This document shows positions 38,530 through 46,592 of a stretch of 64,000 nucleotides of DNA, one piece after another. The position numbers and the translations under genes are program-made. Source of the stretch: Streptomyces radicis (GTDB lineage: Bacteria; Actinomycetota; Actinomycetes; Streptomycetales; Streptomycetaceae); assembly GCF_003626575.1 (NCBI RefSeq), contig NZ_RBDY01000006.1, positions 1 to 64,000 on the forward strand, in the 5' to 3' direction. The notes below the pieces were generated by a model. It was not told the origin of the DNA and did not search any database. It saw only the letters and a program-made list of their open reading frames with translations. Position 1 is the stretch's first letter; each line of letters starts with the position of its first letter.

Positions 38530-38692
38530 CGGGCTACTCCTCATTCATAGTCGCCGAATACCAATGACTGTTGTACTGCGGTGTAATCAAACCGCCATGG
38601 CCGGGAAAACACAAACCCCGGGAGCCCCATTACGCGGCGATCGTTATGACACGGCGGGACGATTCGGACATAACAACCACCTGTTGCGTCAA
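38530..38692 (-). promoter_or_regulatory. AT-enriched lsr2 upstream region
   Basis: Relative to the rest of the window this 163-bp gap is AT-rich, with runs such as GGTTTGATTACA and GTCATAACGATC on the minus strand. It should hold the lsr2 promoter and could attract Lsr2 itself, as reported for other lsr2 genes. I cannot place a -10/-35 pair with confidence. Confidence 0.4.
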
Positions 38693-39211
38693 TCAGAGAT
38701 GGAGCAGCATCCGAGTGTTACCCAAAGTGTTGGGCTTCACCCGTTCCAGCCCCAGGAACTCGGCGACTCCCTCGTCATAGGAACGCAGCAGCTCGCTGTA
38801 CACATCGCCATCGACCGGGGCGTCACCGATCTCGGTGAAGCCGTGCCGCCCGAAGAACTCCACTTCGAAGGTCAGACAGAAAATGCGCCGTACGCCCAGC
38901 CAGCGGGCCGTGGCGAGCAACTTCTCCAGCACCAGGTGGCCGACTCCCCTGCCCCTCAGCAGGGGGTCGACGGCCAGGGTGCGCACCTCGGCGAGGTCTT
39001 CCCACATCACGTGGAGTGCGCCACAGGCCACCACGCGCGCGTCGTGGTCCCGCTCGGCCACCCAGAACTCCTGAATGTCCTCGTAAAGCGTGACGGTCGC
39101 CTTGTCGAGCAGGATCCGGTCCCGGGAGTAGTCCTCGATCAGGCCACGCACGGACGGCACATCTGTAGTCCTGGCGCGGCGGACAGTAACTTCAGTTGAG
39201 GTATCCGGCAC
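38693..39211 (-). CDS. Amino-acid N-acetyltransferase (GNAT)
   Basis: A 172-residue GNAT protein. Motif A is VRTLAVDPLLRGRGVGHLVLEKLLATARWLG, with the family tail FCLTFEVEFFGRHGFTEIG as in stand-alone glutamate N-acetyltransferases (ArgA-like, first step of arginine synthesis). The assignment to arginine synthesis is by family resemblance, not by context. The start lies 9 nt downstream of the BlaI-type gene, so they are likely one transcript. Confidence 0.87.
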   Translation of the reverse strand: MPDTSTEVTVRRARTTDVPSVRGLIEDYSRDRILLDKATVTLYEDIQEFWVAERDHDARVVACGALHVMWEDLAEVRTLAVDPLLRGRGVGHLVLEKLLATARWLGVRRIFCLTFEVEFFGRHGFTEIGDAPVDGDVYSELLRSYDEGVAEFLGLERVKPNTLGNTRMLLHL

Positions 39212-39220
39212 GGGCCGAGG

Positions 39221-39631
39221 CTATCGTTGTGGCCCTTCGGCTTGCCCTTCGGGGGCGGCGACCTGTACTCCCGCGACATCGCCGACGCGCAGGGCGTCGC
39301 GCAATGCCTCGGTCTGCTCGGCCGACATCATGCCGAAGAAAGCGACGAGCGCGGCCGCGGGGTTGTCGCTCTCCGACCAAGCGTCATTCATCAATGCCGC
39401 AGAGTACGCGGCCCGTGTGGAGATGGCCTCATAGCGATAGGCCCTGCCCTCCTGCTCGCGCCTGACCCAGCCCTTCTGATGCAGGTTGTCCAGGACCGTC
39501 ATCACCGTCGTATAGGCGATCGAACGCTGCTGCCTGAGGTCTTCGAGAACTTCCCGCACCGTGACGGGACGGTTCCACTCCCATACGCGGCTCATCACCG
39601 CGTCTTCAAGCTCTCCCAATGGACGGGGCAC
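39221..39631 (-). CDS. BlaI/MecI/CopY family transcriptional regulator
   Basis: A 136-residue winged-helix repressor. PRPLGELEDAVMSRVWEWNR and AYTTVMTVLDNLHQKGWVRREQEGRAYRYEA are diagnostic for the Penicillinase_R fold, with the C-terminal helix region forming the dimer. No BlaR-type sensor protease or beta-lactamase is adjacent, so its signal and targets are unknown. The GTG at 39631 has no Shine-Dalgarno, hinting at a leaderless mRNA. Confidence 0.92.
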   Translation of the reverse strand: MPRPLGELEDAVMSRVWEWNRPVTVREVLEDLRQQRSIAYTTVMTVLDNLHQKGWVRREQEGRAYRYEAISTRAAYSAALMNDAWSESDNPAAALVAFFGMMSAEQTEALRDALRVGDVAGVQVAAPEGQAEGPQR

Positions 39632-39697
39632 AGGAGGAAGAATAACCGCGCCGCGACAAAACGGGCGGGTGTGGCGTTTGGTGCGGACCGCCCGCCG

Positions 39698-39880
39698 TCA
39701 GGCGGAGCGCTCAGGGGCGTTCTCGCCGTTTCCGGTGGAACGGGCCGCGAACGCCGCGTCGACGGCGGCGTCCTCCTTGTACTTGTTCGCGCCGCCCTGG
39801 GACTTGATGATCGTCACGATCAGCCAGGTGAACGCCGCGGCCATGACGAACGGCGGGAAGAGAGCTGCGGCGTAGTCCAC
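39698..39880 (-). CDS. Small single-pass membrane protein
   Basis: A 60-residue protein with one transmembrane helix (about 7-26, FPPFVMAAAFTWLIVTII) and a hydrophilic tail. GGAGG, 9 nt upstream, supports the GTG at 39880, and this short frame is preferred over a longer reading that would start at 40180 in Arg/Ala-rich shadow. Its place between a BlaI-type gene and a disordered protein gene suggests a small conserved locus. Function unknown. Confidence 0.78.
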   Translation of the reverse strand: MDYAAALFPPFVMAAAFTWLIVTIIKSQGGANKYKEDAAVDAAFAARSTGNGENAPERSA

Positions 39881-39926
39881 AGTGATCGGCCTCCTTGGAC
39901 GTGCTCGGGCGAGCCGTCCCCCAAGA

Positions 39927-40223
39927 CTACCGACCGCCCTGCGCCGCGCTTCCCCCGCTCCTGCCACCCCGGGCCCCGCCTCCGTCCGCGTCGCCCCCGC
40001 CGCCGCCCTGGCCGCCCTGCCCACCCTGGCCGCCCCGGTCCTCGGGGCCGCGCGGCTGGCCGCCCGACTGCGACGCGGGGCGCTTGCGGCGCGGGGGGAA
40101 GACCTCAGCCGGGGTCGGCACCGGGCGGCGCGCGGGTCGGCGAGGCGACTGCTGCTGCTCACCGTTCTCGTCTCCGCCACCGCCTGGGGTGCCGGGACCC
40201 TGGGAACCGTTGGACGTAACCAT
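39927..40223 (-). CDS. Low-complexity disordered protein (putative)
   Basis: A 98-residue frame beginning MVTSNGSQGPGTPGGGGDEN; Gly, Gln, Arg and Pro dominate, with repeated GGQ units near the end. No Shine-Dalgarno is visible before the ATG at 40223. It starts in a small AT-rich patch typical of a promoter. It lies 46 nt upstream of the small membrane protein. Coding status is likely but unproved; no fold or function is visible. Confidence 0.5.
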   Translation of the reverse strand: MVTSNGSQGPGTPGGGGDENGEQQQSPRRPARRPVPTPAEVFPPRRKRPASQSGGQPRGPEDRGGQGGQGGQGGGGGDADGGGARGGRSGGSAAQGGR

Positions 40224-40264
40224 AAACCGACATTAAGTGGTAAACAGACAATTCCCCGTCTATT

Positions 40265-40278
40265 CGCCGGGCCCGGCG
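40265..40278. terminator. Palindrome after coaX
   Basis: CGCCGGGCCCGGCG is a perfect 14-bp palindrome 7 nt beyond the coaX stop. As RNA it gives only a short, tight hairpin, so termination is a guess; it could also be a protein-binding site. Confidence 0.35.
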
Positions 40279-40285
40279 TGTTCCG

Positions 40286-41083
40286 TCAGGAGCGCGCGAT
40301 GTTCCGCTCGTACACCAGGCGCAGGCCCACCAGGGTGAGCCACGGCTCGTGCTCGTCGATCACCGTGGACTCGCGCAGCACCATCGGCGCGAGGCCCCCG
40401 GTGGCGATCACGGTCACGTCGTCCGGGTCGTCCGCCAGCTCGCGCGACATCCGCTCCACCATGCCGTCGACCTGTCCCGCGAAGCCGTAGAGGATGCCGG
40501 ACTGCATCGACTCCACGGTGTTCTTGCCGATGACATGGCGCGGCCTGGCCAGCTCGACCTTGCGCAGCTGCGCGCCGCGCATGCCGAGGGCCTCGACGGA
40601 GATCTCGATGCCGGGGGCGATGGCGCCGCCCGCGTACTCGCCGCGCGCGGAGACCGCGTCGTACGTCGTGGCGGTGCCGAAGTCGACCACGATGCAGGGC
40701 CCGCCGTACAGCTCGACCGCGGCCACGGCGTTGATGATGCGGTCGGCGCCGACCTCCTTGGGGTTGTCCGTCAGGATCGGCACCCCCGTCTTGACGCCGG
40801 GCTCGACCAGCACCGCGGGGATGTCGCCGTAGTACCTGCGGGTGACCTCGCGCAGCTCGTGCAGCACCGAGGGGACGGTGGAGCAGATGGCGATGCCGTC
40901 GATGCCGTCGCCCAGCTCGTCGCCGAGCAGCGGGTGCATGCCCATGAGGCCCTGGAGCAGCACCGCGAGCTCGTCGGCCGTGCGGCGCGCGTCGGTGGAG
41001 ATGCGCCAGTGCTCCACGATCTCGTCGGCGTCGAACAGGCCGAGGACGGTATGGGTGTTGCCGACGTCGATGGTGAGCAGCAT
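40286..41083 (-). CDS. coaX: Type III pantothenate kinase
   Basis: A 265-residue kinase that phosphorylates pantothenate, the first step to coenzyme A. Its ASKHA motifs are LTIDVGNTHTVLGLFD at the N-terminus, GADRIINAVAA, and VDFGTATTYDAV with IAPGIEIS. The length fits the CoaX family. It is the last gene of the operon DUF2520-panC-nadB-nadC-coaX and follows nadC by 2 nt, joining pantothenate synthesis (panC) to its use. Confidence 0.96.
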   Translation of the reverse strand: MLLTIDVGNTHTVLGLFDADEIVEHWRISTDARRTADELAVLLQGLMGMHPLLGDELGDGIDGIAICSTVPSVLHELREVTRRYYGDIPAVLVEPGVKTGVPILTDNPKEVGADRIINAVAAVELYGGPCIVVDFGTATTYDAVSARGEYAGGAIAPGIEISVEALGMRGAQLRKVELARPRHVIGKNTVESMQSGILYGFAGQVDGMVERMSRELADDPDDVTVIATGGLAPMVLRESTVIDEHEPWLTLVGLRLVYERNIARS

Positions 41084-41085
41084 GG

Positions 41086-42135
41086 TCAGTCGCGCCTCTC
41101 GGGGCGGAGGTCGAGCCCGATGTCCAGGATCGGGGCGGAGTGGGTGAGCGCGCCGACCGCGAGGTGGTCGACGCCCGTCTCGGCGTAGGCGCGCGCGTTG
41201 TCCAGGGTCAGGCCGCCCGATGACTCGAGGGCGGCGCGGCCCGCGACCAGGGCGACGGCCGCCCGCGTCAGGTCGGGCGTGAAGTTGTCGAGCAGGATCA
41301 GGTCGGCGCCCTCGGCGATCACGGGCTCGATCTGGTCGATGCGGTCCACCTCGACCTCGACGGGCACGCCGGGGAACTCCTCGCGGACCCTGCGGAACGC
41401 CTCGGCCACGCCGCCCGCCGCCACGACGTGGTTGTCCTTGATCAGCGCGGCGTCCGAGAGCGACACGCGGTGGTTGACGCCGCCGCCGCAGCGGACGGCG
41501 TACTTCTCCAGGGCGCGCAGGCCCGGCGTCGTCTTGCGGGTGTCGCGGACGGTGGCGCGGGTGCCCGCCAGGGCGTCGGCCCAGGCGCGGGTCGCGGTGG
41601 CGACGCCGGAGAGGCGGCACAGGAGGTTGAGCGCGCTCCGCTCGCCGGTGAGCAGGTCACGGACGCGCGTGGTGACGGACAGGAGGACCTGCCCGGGCTC
41701 GACGCGGTCGCCGTCGGCCACGTGACGTTCCACCTCGAACTCGTCGGTGCACACGATCGACAGCACCGCCTCGGCGATGTGCAGCCCGGCGACCGTGCCC
41801 GCCTGGCGCGCGACGAAGTCGCCCGTGGCCACGGCGTCCTCGGGAACGGTGGCCACGGTGGTGACGTCCACGCCGCCGTCGAGGTCCTCCTCGATCGCCA
41901 GGTGCGCGATGTCCTCGACCTGGACGGGGTCGAGCCCCGCGTCGGCGAGCAGCTCGGCCAGGTCGGGGTCGAGTCCGCACTCCAGCGGGTCGTGGGCGAA
42001 CGCCTCCTCGTGCCCCGCGCCGCAGCCGCACCCGGCGCCGCAGCCACCGGCCGGCTCGGCCTCGCCCGGCCTGGCGCCGATGGGCAGCAGGGTGAGCTCG
42101 ACGGGCGTGGCTCGGGGGGTGTCAGGGCTGGTCAC
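41086..42135 (-). CDS. nadC: Nicotinate-nucleotide pyrophosphorylase (carboxylating)
   Basis: A 349-residue quinolinate phosphoribosyltransferase producing nicotinate mononucleotide. The signatures RDTRKTTPGLRALEKYAVRCGGGVNHR and VEVEVDRIDQ are intact, with VDHLAVGALTHSAP at the end. An N-terminal extension of about 55 residues includes GCGAGCGCGAGH, a cysteine-rich patch not needed for catalysis. The GTG at 42135 overlaps the end of nadB by 14 nt. Confidence 0.96.
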   Translation of the reverse strand: MTSPDTPRATPVELTLLPIGARPGEAEPAGGCGAGCGCGAGHEEAFAHDPLECGLDPDLAELLADAGLDPVQVEDIAHLAIEEDLDGGVDVTTVATVPEDAVATGDFVARQAGTVAGLHIAEAVLSIVCTDEFEVERHVADGDRVEPGQVLLSVTTRVRDLLTGERSALNLLCRLSGVATATRAWADALAGTRATVRDTRKTTPGLRALEKYAVRCGGGVNHRVSLSDAALIKDNHVVAAGGVAEAFRRVREEFPGVPVEVEVDRIDQIEPVIAEGADLILLDNFTPDLTRAAVALVAGRAALESSGGLTLDNARAYAETGVDHLAVGALTHSAPILDIGLDLRPERRD

Positions 42136-43882
42136 GGACTGCTCGTTCTCCTCGTGGGCGCCGCGCCGTCGCAGGGAACGCGGTCGATTCGGTGGTACGG
42201 ACGGCGAGGGCCGAGCCCTCGGGGGTGGGGCGAAGGGTGACGACGAGATGGCGCCGCCAGTGGGCATCGTCCCGCTCGGGGTGGTCCTCGCGCCAGTGAC
42301 AGCCGCGGGTCTCGGGACGGAGGGTCGCCACGGCGGTCAGCACGCGGGCGACCAGATGCAGATTAGCCGTCTCCCACGCCTCGGCGCCCGGCTCGGCCGG
42401 CTTGCGGTCGACGTCCGAGGCCAGCGCGTCAAGGGCCTGTGCGGCATCGGCCAGGCTGGCGCGGGAACGCAGCACCCCCGCGCCCGCGGTCATCACCCGC
42501 TGGATCGTGGCGCGCGCCTCGGGCGGCAGCAGCCCAGGGCCTGCGGCGGGGGCGGGCGCCGTGGCCGCGGGGGCCGCGGCGGGGGCGTCGTCGGCGCTGG
42601 CGGTGGCGATGGCGTCGGCGATGGATGTGGCGATGCGCTCGGCGAAGACCAGGCCCTCGAGGAGGGAGTTGGAGGCGAGCCGGTTGGCGCCGTGCACGCC
42701 GGTGCAGGCGGTCTCGCCGCAGGCGTAGAGGCCTGGCACCGTGGTGTGGCCCGCCAGGTCGGTGCGGACCCCGCCCGAGGCGTAGTGCGCGGCCGGGGCG
42801 ACGGGCACGGGCTCGTGCACCGGGTCGATGCCGTGCGCGCGGCACGCGGCCAGGATGGTGGGGAAACGACGTTCCCACGCCTCGGCCCCGAAGTGCCGGG
42901 CGTCCAGGTACATGTGGGAGACGTCCTGCTCGCGCATCCGCCGGGTGATCGCCTTGGCGACGATGTCGCGGGGGGCGAGCTCGGCCAGCTCGTGCCGCCC
43001 CAGCATGAACCGCGTCCCCCCGGCGTCGACCAGGTGGGCGCCCTCGCCGCGCACCGCCTCGGAGATCAGCGGCTGCTGGCCCTTGGCGTCCGCGCCGAGG
43101 AACAGCACGGTCGGGTGGAACTGGACGAACTCCAGGTCCGAGACCTCGGCGCCCGCGCGCAGCGCGAGCGCGACGCCGTCGCCCGTGGAGACGGCGGGGT
43201 TGGTGGTCGCCGAGAACACCTGTCCCATGCCGCCGGTGGCCAGCACCACGGCGGGGGCGCGGACGGCGCCGACGCCGTCGTGGCGGCCCTCGCCCATCAC
43301 GTGGAGGGTGACCCCCGCGGCCCGGCCCTCGGCGTCCTTGAGCAGGTCGAGGGCGAGGGCGTTCTCCACGGTGTCGATGCCGGCGGCCCGCACGGCGGCG
43401 ACCAGGGCGCGGGAGATCTCGGCGCCCGTGGCGTCGCCGCCCGCGTGCGCGATGCGGCGGCGGTGGTGGCCGCCCTCGCGGGTCAGCGCGATCCGCCCCT
43501 CGGGGTCCGCGTCGAACCTGGCGCCCAGCGCGATCAGCCGCCGCACGGCCTGCGGGCCCTCGGTGACCAGCGCCTCGACCGCGGCCTCGTCGCACAGCCC
43601 CGCCCCGGCGACCAGGGTGTCGTCGCGGTGCTGCGCGGGGGTGTCGCCCTCGCCGAGGGCCGCGGCGATGCCGCCCTGGGCCCAGCGTGTCGAGCCGTCG
43701 TCGAGGCGGGCCTTGGTGACGATCACGGTGCGCAGGCCCGTCGCCGCGCAGCGCAGCGCGGCGGTCAGCCCCGCGATGCCGGAGCCGACGACGACCACGT
43801 CGGCGTCGATGGACCAGCCGGGGGCGGGCGCGGGGAGCGCGGCGGGCAGCGGAACGGCTATCGCGGGGTGGGCGTCGCTCAT
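42122..43882 (-). CDS. nadB: L-aspartate oxidase
   Basis: A 586-residue flavoenzyme oxidising L-aspartate to iminoaspartate for NAD synthesis. The FAD-binding motif VVVVGSGIAGLTAALRCAATG begins near residue 28. The family blocks STRWAQGGIAAALG, GHHRRRIAHAGGDATG and GANRLASNSLLEG are complete. The start ATG at 43882 overlaps the panC stop. Its partner nadA is not in the window and must lie elsewhere. A Pro/Ala-rich insert lies between the catalytic and C-terminal parts. Confidence 0.96.
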   Translation of the reverse strand: MSDAHPAIAVPLPAALPAPAPGWSIDADVVVVGSGIAGLTAALRCAATGLRTVIVTKARLDDGSTRWAQGGIAAALGEGDTPAQHRDDTLVAGAGLCDEAAVEALVTEGPQAVRRLIALGARFDADPEGRIALTREGGHHRRRIAHAGGDATGAEISRALVAAVRAAGIDTVENALALDLLKDAEGRAAGVTLHVMGEGRHDGVGAVRAPAVVLATGGMGQVFSATTNPAVSTGDGVALALRAGAEVSDLEFVQFHPTVLFLGADAKGQQPLISEAVRGEGAHLVDAGGTRFMLGRHELAELAPRDIVAKAITRRMREQDVSHMYLDARHFGAEAWERRFPTILAACRAHGIDPVHEPVPVAPAAHYASGGVRTDLAGHTTVPGLYACGETACTGVHGANRLASNSLLEGLVFAERIATSIADAIATASADDAPAAAPAATAPAPAAGPGLLPPEARATIQRVMTAGAGVLRSRASLADAAQALDALASDVDRKPAEPGAEAWETANLHLVARVLTAVATLRPETRGCHWREDHPERDDAHWRRHLVVTLRPTPEGSALAVRTTESTAFPATARRPRGERAVRDQP

Positions 43883-44748
43883 GCGCCCGCTCCCAGCGTG
43901 AGGCGGACGTTGTCGATCAGCCGGGTGGTGCCGACGCGGGCCGCCACCGCCATGATCGCCTCGCCGGTGTGGGTGTCGGGGACCTCGGTGAAGCCGACGG
44001 GGTCGGCCAGCGCCAGGTAGTCGAGGACGAGCGGCGGATCGGCGAGCGCGGCGGCCTCGAGCACGGCGGAGGCGGCGGAACGTGCGGCCTCGGGCGTGGC
44101 GTTCGGCATCCGCGCCGCGGCGGAGAGCGCGCGGTGCAGGGCGAGCGCGGTGGCGCGCTCGGGGGCGGAGAGGTAGCGGTTCCGGCTGGAGAGGGCCAGT
44201 CCTTCGGGCTCGCGCACGGTGGGCACGCCGGTGATCTCGACGGGGAAGCCGAGGTCGGCGACCATGCGGCGGATCAGGGCGAGCTGCTGCGCGTCCTTCT
44301 CGCCGAACATCGCGTGGTGCGGCGCGACCAGGTGCAGCAGCTTGGCGACGACGGTGAGCACGCCGTCGAAGTGCCCGGGCCTGAACGCGCCTTCGAGCCG
44401 GTCGCCCGCCGGGCCCGCGGCGATCCGCACCTGGGGCTCGCCCGCGGGGTAGACCTCGTCGTCCGACGGCGCGAACACCAGGTCGGCCCCGGCGGCCTCG
44501 GCCAGCGCCACGTCGGCGTCCAGGGTGCGGGGGTAGCGCTCGAAGTCCTCGCCCGCGCCGAACTGGAGGGGGTTCACATAGACCGTGACCACCACGAGGC
44601 CGCCGGGCGCGAGGCGCTTGCGGGCCGCCTCGATGTTGGCCGCGTGGCCCTCGTGCAGCGCGCCGAGGGTCATCACCACGGCCCGCTCGGCACCCGGGCT
44701 GTAACGCGCGTGCAGCTCGGCGGCGCGGCGCGCGACGGCAATCGTCAT
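43879..44748 (-). CDS. panC: Pantothenate synthetase
   Basis: A 289-residue ligase joining pantoate and beta-alanine with ATP. The ATP-binding LGALHEGH (HxGH), PLQFGAGEDFERYPR, PGHFDGVLTVVAKLLHLVAPHHAMFGEKDAQQL and SSRNRYL blocks are all intact. GGAGGAGAACG precedes the ATG at 44748, which overlaps the stop of the DUF2520 gene. panB and panD are not in the window. Confidence 0.96.
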   Translation of the reverse strand: MTIAVARRAAELHARYSPGAERAVVMTLGALHEGHAANIEAARKRLAPGGLVVVTVYVNPLQFGAGEDFERYPRTLDADVALAEAAGADLVFAPSDDEVYPAGEPQVRIAAGPAGDRLEGAFRPGHFDGVLTVVAKLLHLVAPHHAMFGEKDAQQLALIRRMVADLGFPVEITGVPTVREPEGLALSSRNRYLSAPERATALALHRALSAAARMPNATPEAARSAASAVLEAAALADPPLVLDYLALADPVGFTEVPDTHTGEAIMAVAARVGTTRLIDNVRLTLGAGA

Positions 44749-45713
44749 CGTTCTCCTCCATCGGCGCCGGCGCCGCCCGCGCCCCCCGGGCCCTCCGTGC
44801 CGTCCTGGGCCAGGACACCGAGCAGGGCCTCGGCGAGCTCGGGCTTGAGCAGGCCGTGGTCGAGGGCGCGGTCCGCGGTGGTGCGGGCCATCGCCAGATA
44901 ACCGGCCAGCGCGTGCGGGGCGTGCGCGCGCAGCTCGGCGACATGGGCGGCGACGGTGCCCGCGTCGCCTCGGGCCACGGGGCCTGTCAGGGCGGCGTCG
45001 CCCGAGCGCAGGGCGTTGTCGAGGGCCGCGCCGAGCAGCGGGCCCAGCATGCGGTCGGGGGCCGCGACCCCCGCGGTGCGCAGCAGCTCGAGGGACTGGG
45101 CGACCAGGGTCACCAGGTGGTTGGCGCCGAGCGCGAGGGCCGCGTGGTAGAGCGGGCGGGCGGACTCGTCGATCCACTCGGGCTCGCCGCCCATCTCGAT
45201 CACCAGCGCCTCGGCCGCGAGCCGCAGCTCGGCGGGGGCCGTGACCCCGAACGAGCAGCCCGCGAGGCGCTGCACGTCCACCGGGGTCCCGGTGAACGTC
45301 ATCACCGGGTGCAGCGCGAGCGGCAGCCCGCCCGCGCGCAGCGCCGGGTCGAGCACGGCCGTGCCCCAGCGCCCCGAGCAGTGCGCGACCAGCTGGCCCT
45401 GGCGGACCGCGCCCGTCTCGGCCAGGCCCGTGACCAGGCCCGCCAGCGCGTCGTCGGGAACGGTCAGCAGCACCAGGTCGGCGCGCGCGAGCACCTCGTC
45501 GGGGGCGACCAGCGGAACGCCGGGCAGCAGCGCCTCGGCGCGCCGCCGCGACGCGTCGGACACCCCGGAGACGGCCACCGGGCGGTGCCCGGCCAGGCTG
45601 AGCGCGGCGGCGAGCGCGGGCCCGACGCGGCCCGCCCCGACGACGCCGACGCGAAGCCGGGCGGGGCGGTCCCGGGCGTCGGTGGCGCGCGGGGCGTTGG
45701 CGGCGGCGTTCAC
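44745..45713 (-). CDS. Rossmann-like and DUF2520 domain protein
   Basis: A 322-residue protein: a Rossmann-like N-terminal domain (RVGVVGAGRVGPALAAALS) and a DUF2520 helical domain (RPLYHAALALGANHLVTL), resembling ketopantoate or 6-phosphogluconate dehydrogenase folds. In many actinobacteria it precedes panC, so a role in making or reducing pantoate precursors is plausible but unproven. The GTG at 45713 is favoured; an ATG at 45779 would add 22 residues but has no Shine-Dalgarno. First gene of the operon. Confidence 0.85.
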   Translation of the reverse strand: MNAAANAPRATDARDRPARLRVGVVGAGRVGPALAAALSLAGHRPVAVSGVSDASRRRAEALLPGVPLVAPDEVLARADLVLLTVPDDALAGLVTGLAETGAVRQGQLVAHCSGRWGTAVLDPALRAGGLPLALHPVMTFTGTPVDVQRLAGCSFGVTAPAELRLAAEALVIEMGGEPEWIDESARPLYHAALALGANHLVTLVAQSLELLRTAGVAAPDRMLGPLLGAALDNALRSGDAALTGPVARGDAGTVAAHVAELRAHAPHALAGYLAMARTTADRALDHGLLKPELAEALLGVLAQDGTEGPGGAGGAGADGGER

Positions 45714-45823
45714 GGCGGGGCGTGCCTCTTTCGATCGAGCGTTCCGGTCCTTCGGTCCGGTACCGGACGTCGCTCCCATGCTACGGCCGCCCGCCGGGCG
45801 AACGCTCGGCCCTGGCGCCCGGC

Positions 45824-46528
45824 TCAGCGCCCCCCGGCCCGCACCAGGCCCGTCTCGTAGGCCAGGACGACGGCCTGCACGCGGTCGCGCAGCCGCAGCT
45901 TGGCGAGGATCCGCCCGACATGGGTCTTGACGGTCGCCTCGGAGACGAACAGCTGGCCCGCGATCTCGCCGTTGGAAAGCCCCTGGGCGATCAGCATGAG
46001 CACCTCGCGCTCGCGCTCGGTGAGGTGGTCGATCTCGGGGTGCGCCGAGCGGTCGGGCGTGGGCAGCAGCGTGATGAAGCGGTCGAGGAGGCGGCGCGTG
46101 GTCGAGGGGGCGACCACCGCGTCGCCGCTGTGCACCGCGCGGATCGCGGCCAGCAGCTCGTCGGGCGGCACGTCCTTGAGCATGAAGCCCGCCGCGCCCG
46201 CCTTCAGCCCCGAGAACGCGTACTCGTCGAGGTCGAACGTCGTCAGGATCAGCACCTTGGGCGCCCCTGGCCCGCCCGCGCCGCCCTGGCAGATGCGGCG
46301 CGTGGTCTCCACCCCGTCGAGGCGTGGCATGCGCACATCCATCAGCACGACGTCGACCGCCGTGGAGCGCAGCACGTCGAGCGCCTCGACGCCGTCGCCC
46401 GCCTCCGCGGTGACCTCCATGTCCTCCTGGGCGGCCAGCACCATCTTGAACCCGGTGCGCAGCAGCACCTGGTCGTCCACCAGCATCACCCGGATCGGCA
46501 CCCCGGCCGCCCCCTCGGTCTCGCTCAC
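45824..46528 (-). CDS. NarL/LuxR-type response regulator
   Basis: A 234-residue two-component regulator. The receiver domain has the acidic pair in LVDDQ, phosphoacceptor D64 (VLMDVRMP), and K near 115 (LKDVPPDEL). The LuxR-type helix-turn-helix lies at about 168-230 (LTEREREVLMLIAQGLSNGEIAGQLFVSEATVKTHV). Its partner is the histidine kinase 64 bp upstream on the same strand. Target genes are not evident. Confidence 0.95.
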   Translation of the reverse strand: MSETEGAAGVPIRVMLVDDQVLLRTGFKMVLAAQEDMEVTAEAGDGVEALDVLRSTAVDVVLMDVRMPRLDGVETTRRICQGGAGGPGAPKVLILTTFDLDEYAFSGLKAGAAGFMLKDVPPDELLAAIRAVHSGDAVVAPSTTRRLLDRFITLLPTPDRSAHPEIDHLTEREREVLMLIAQGLSNGEIAGQLFVSEATVKTHVGRILAKLRLRDRVQAVVLAYETGLVRAGGR

Positions 46529-46592
46529 GCTTGCTGTCCTCGCCTCCCGGGCCTCGCGGCCCTCGTCGCTCGCCTTCGTCGCTCGCCGCGCC

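Noticed and set aside
42122..44944. 940-aa reading joining nadB with sequence upstream over panC
   Set aside because: The upstream part is panC read in the wrong frame; nadB begins at the ATG 43882 overlapping the panC stop.
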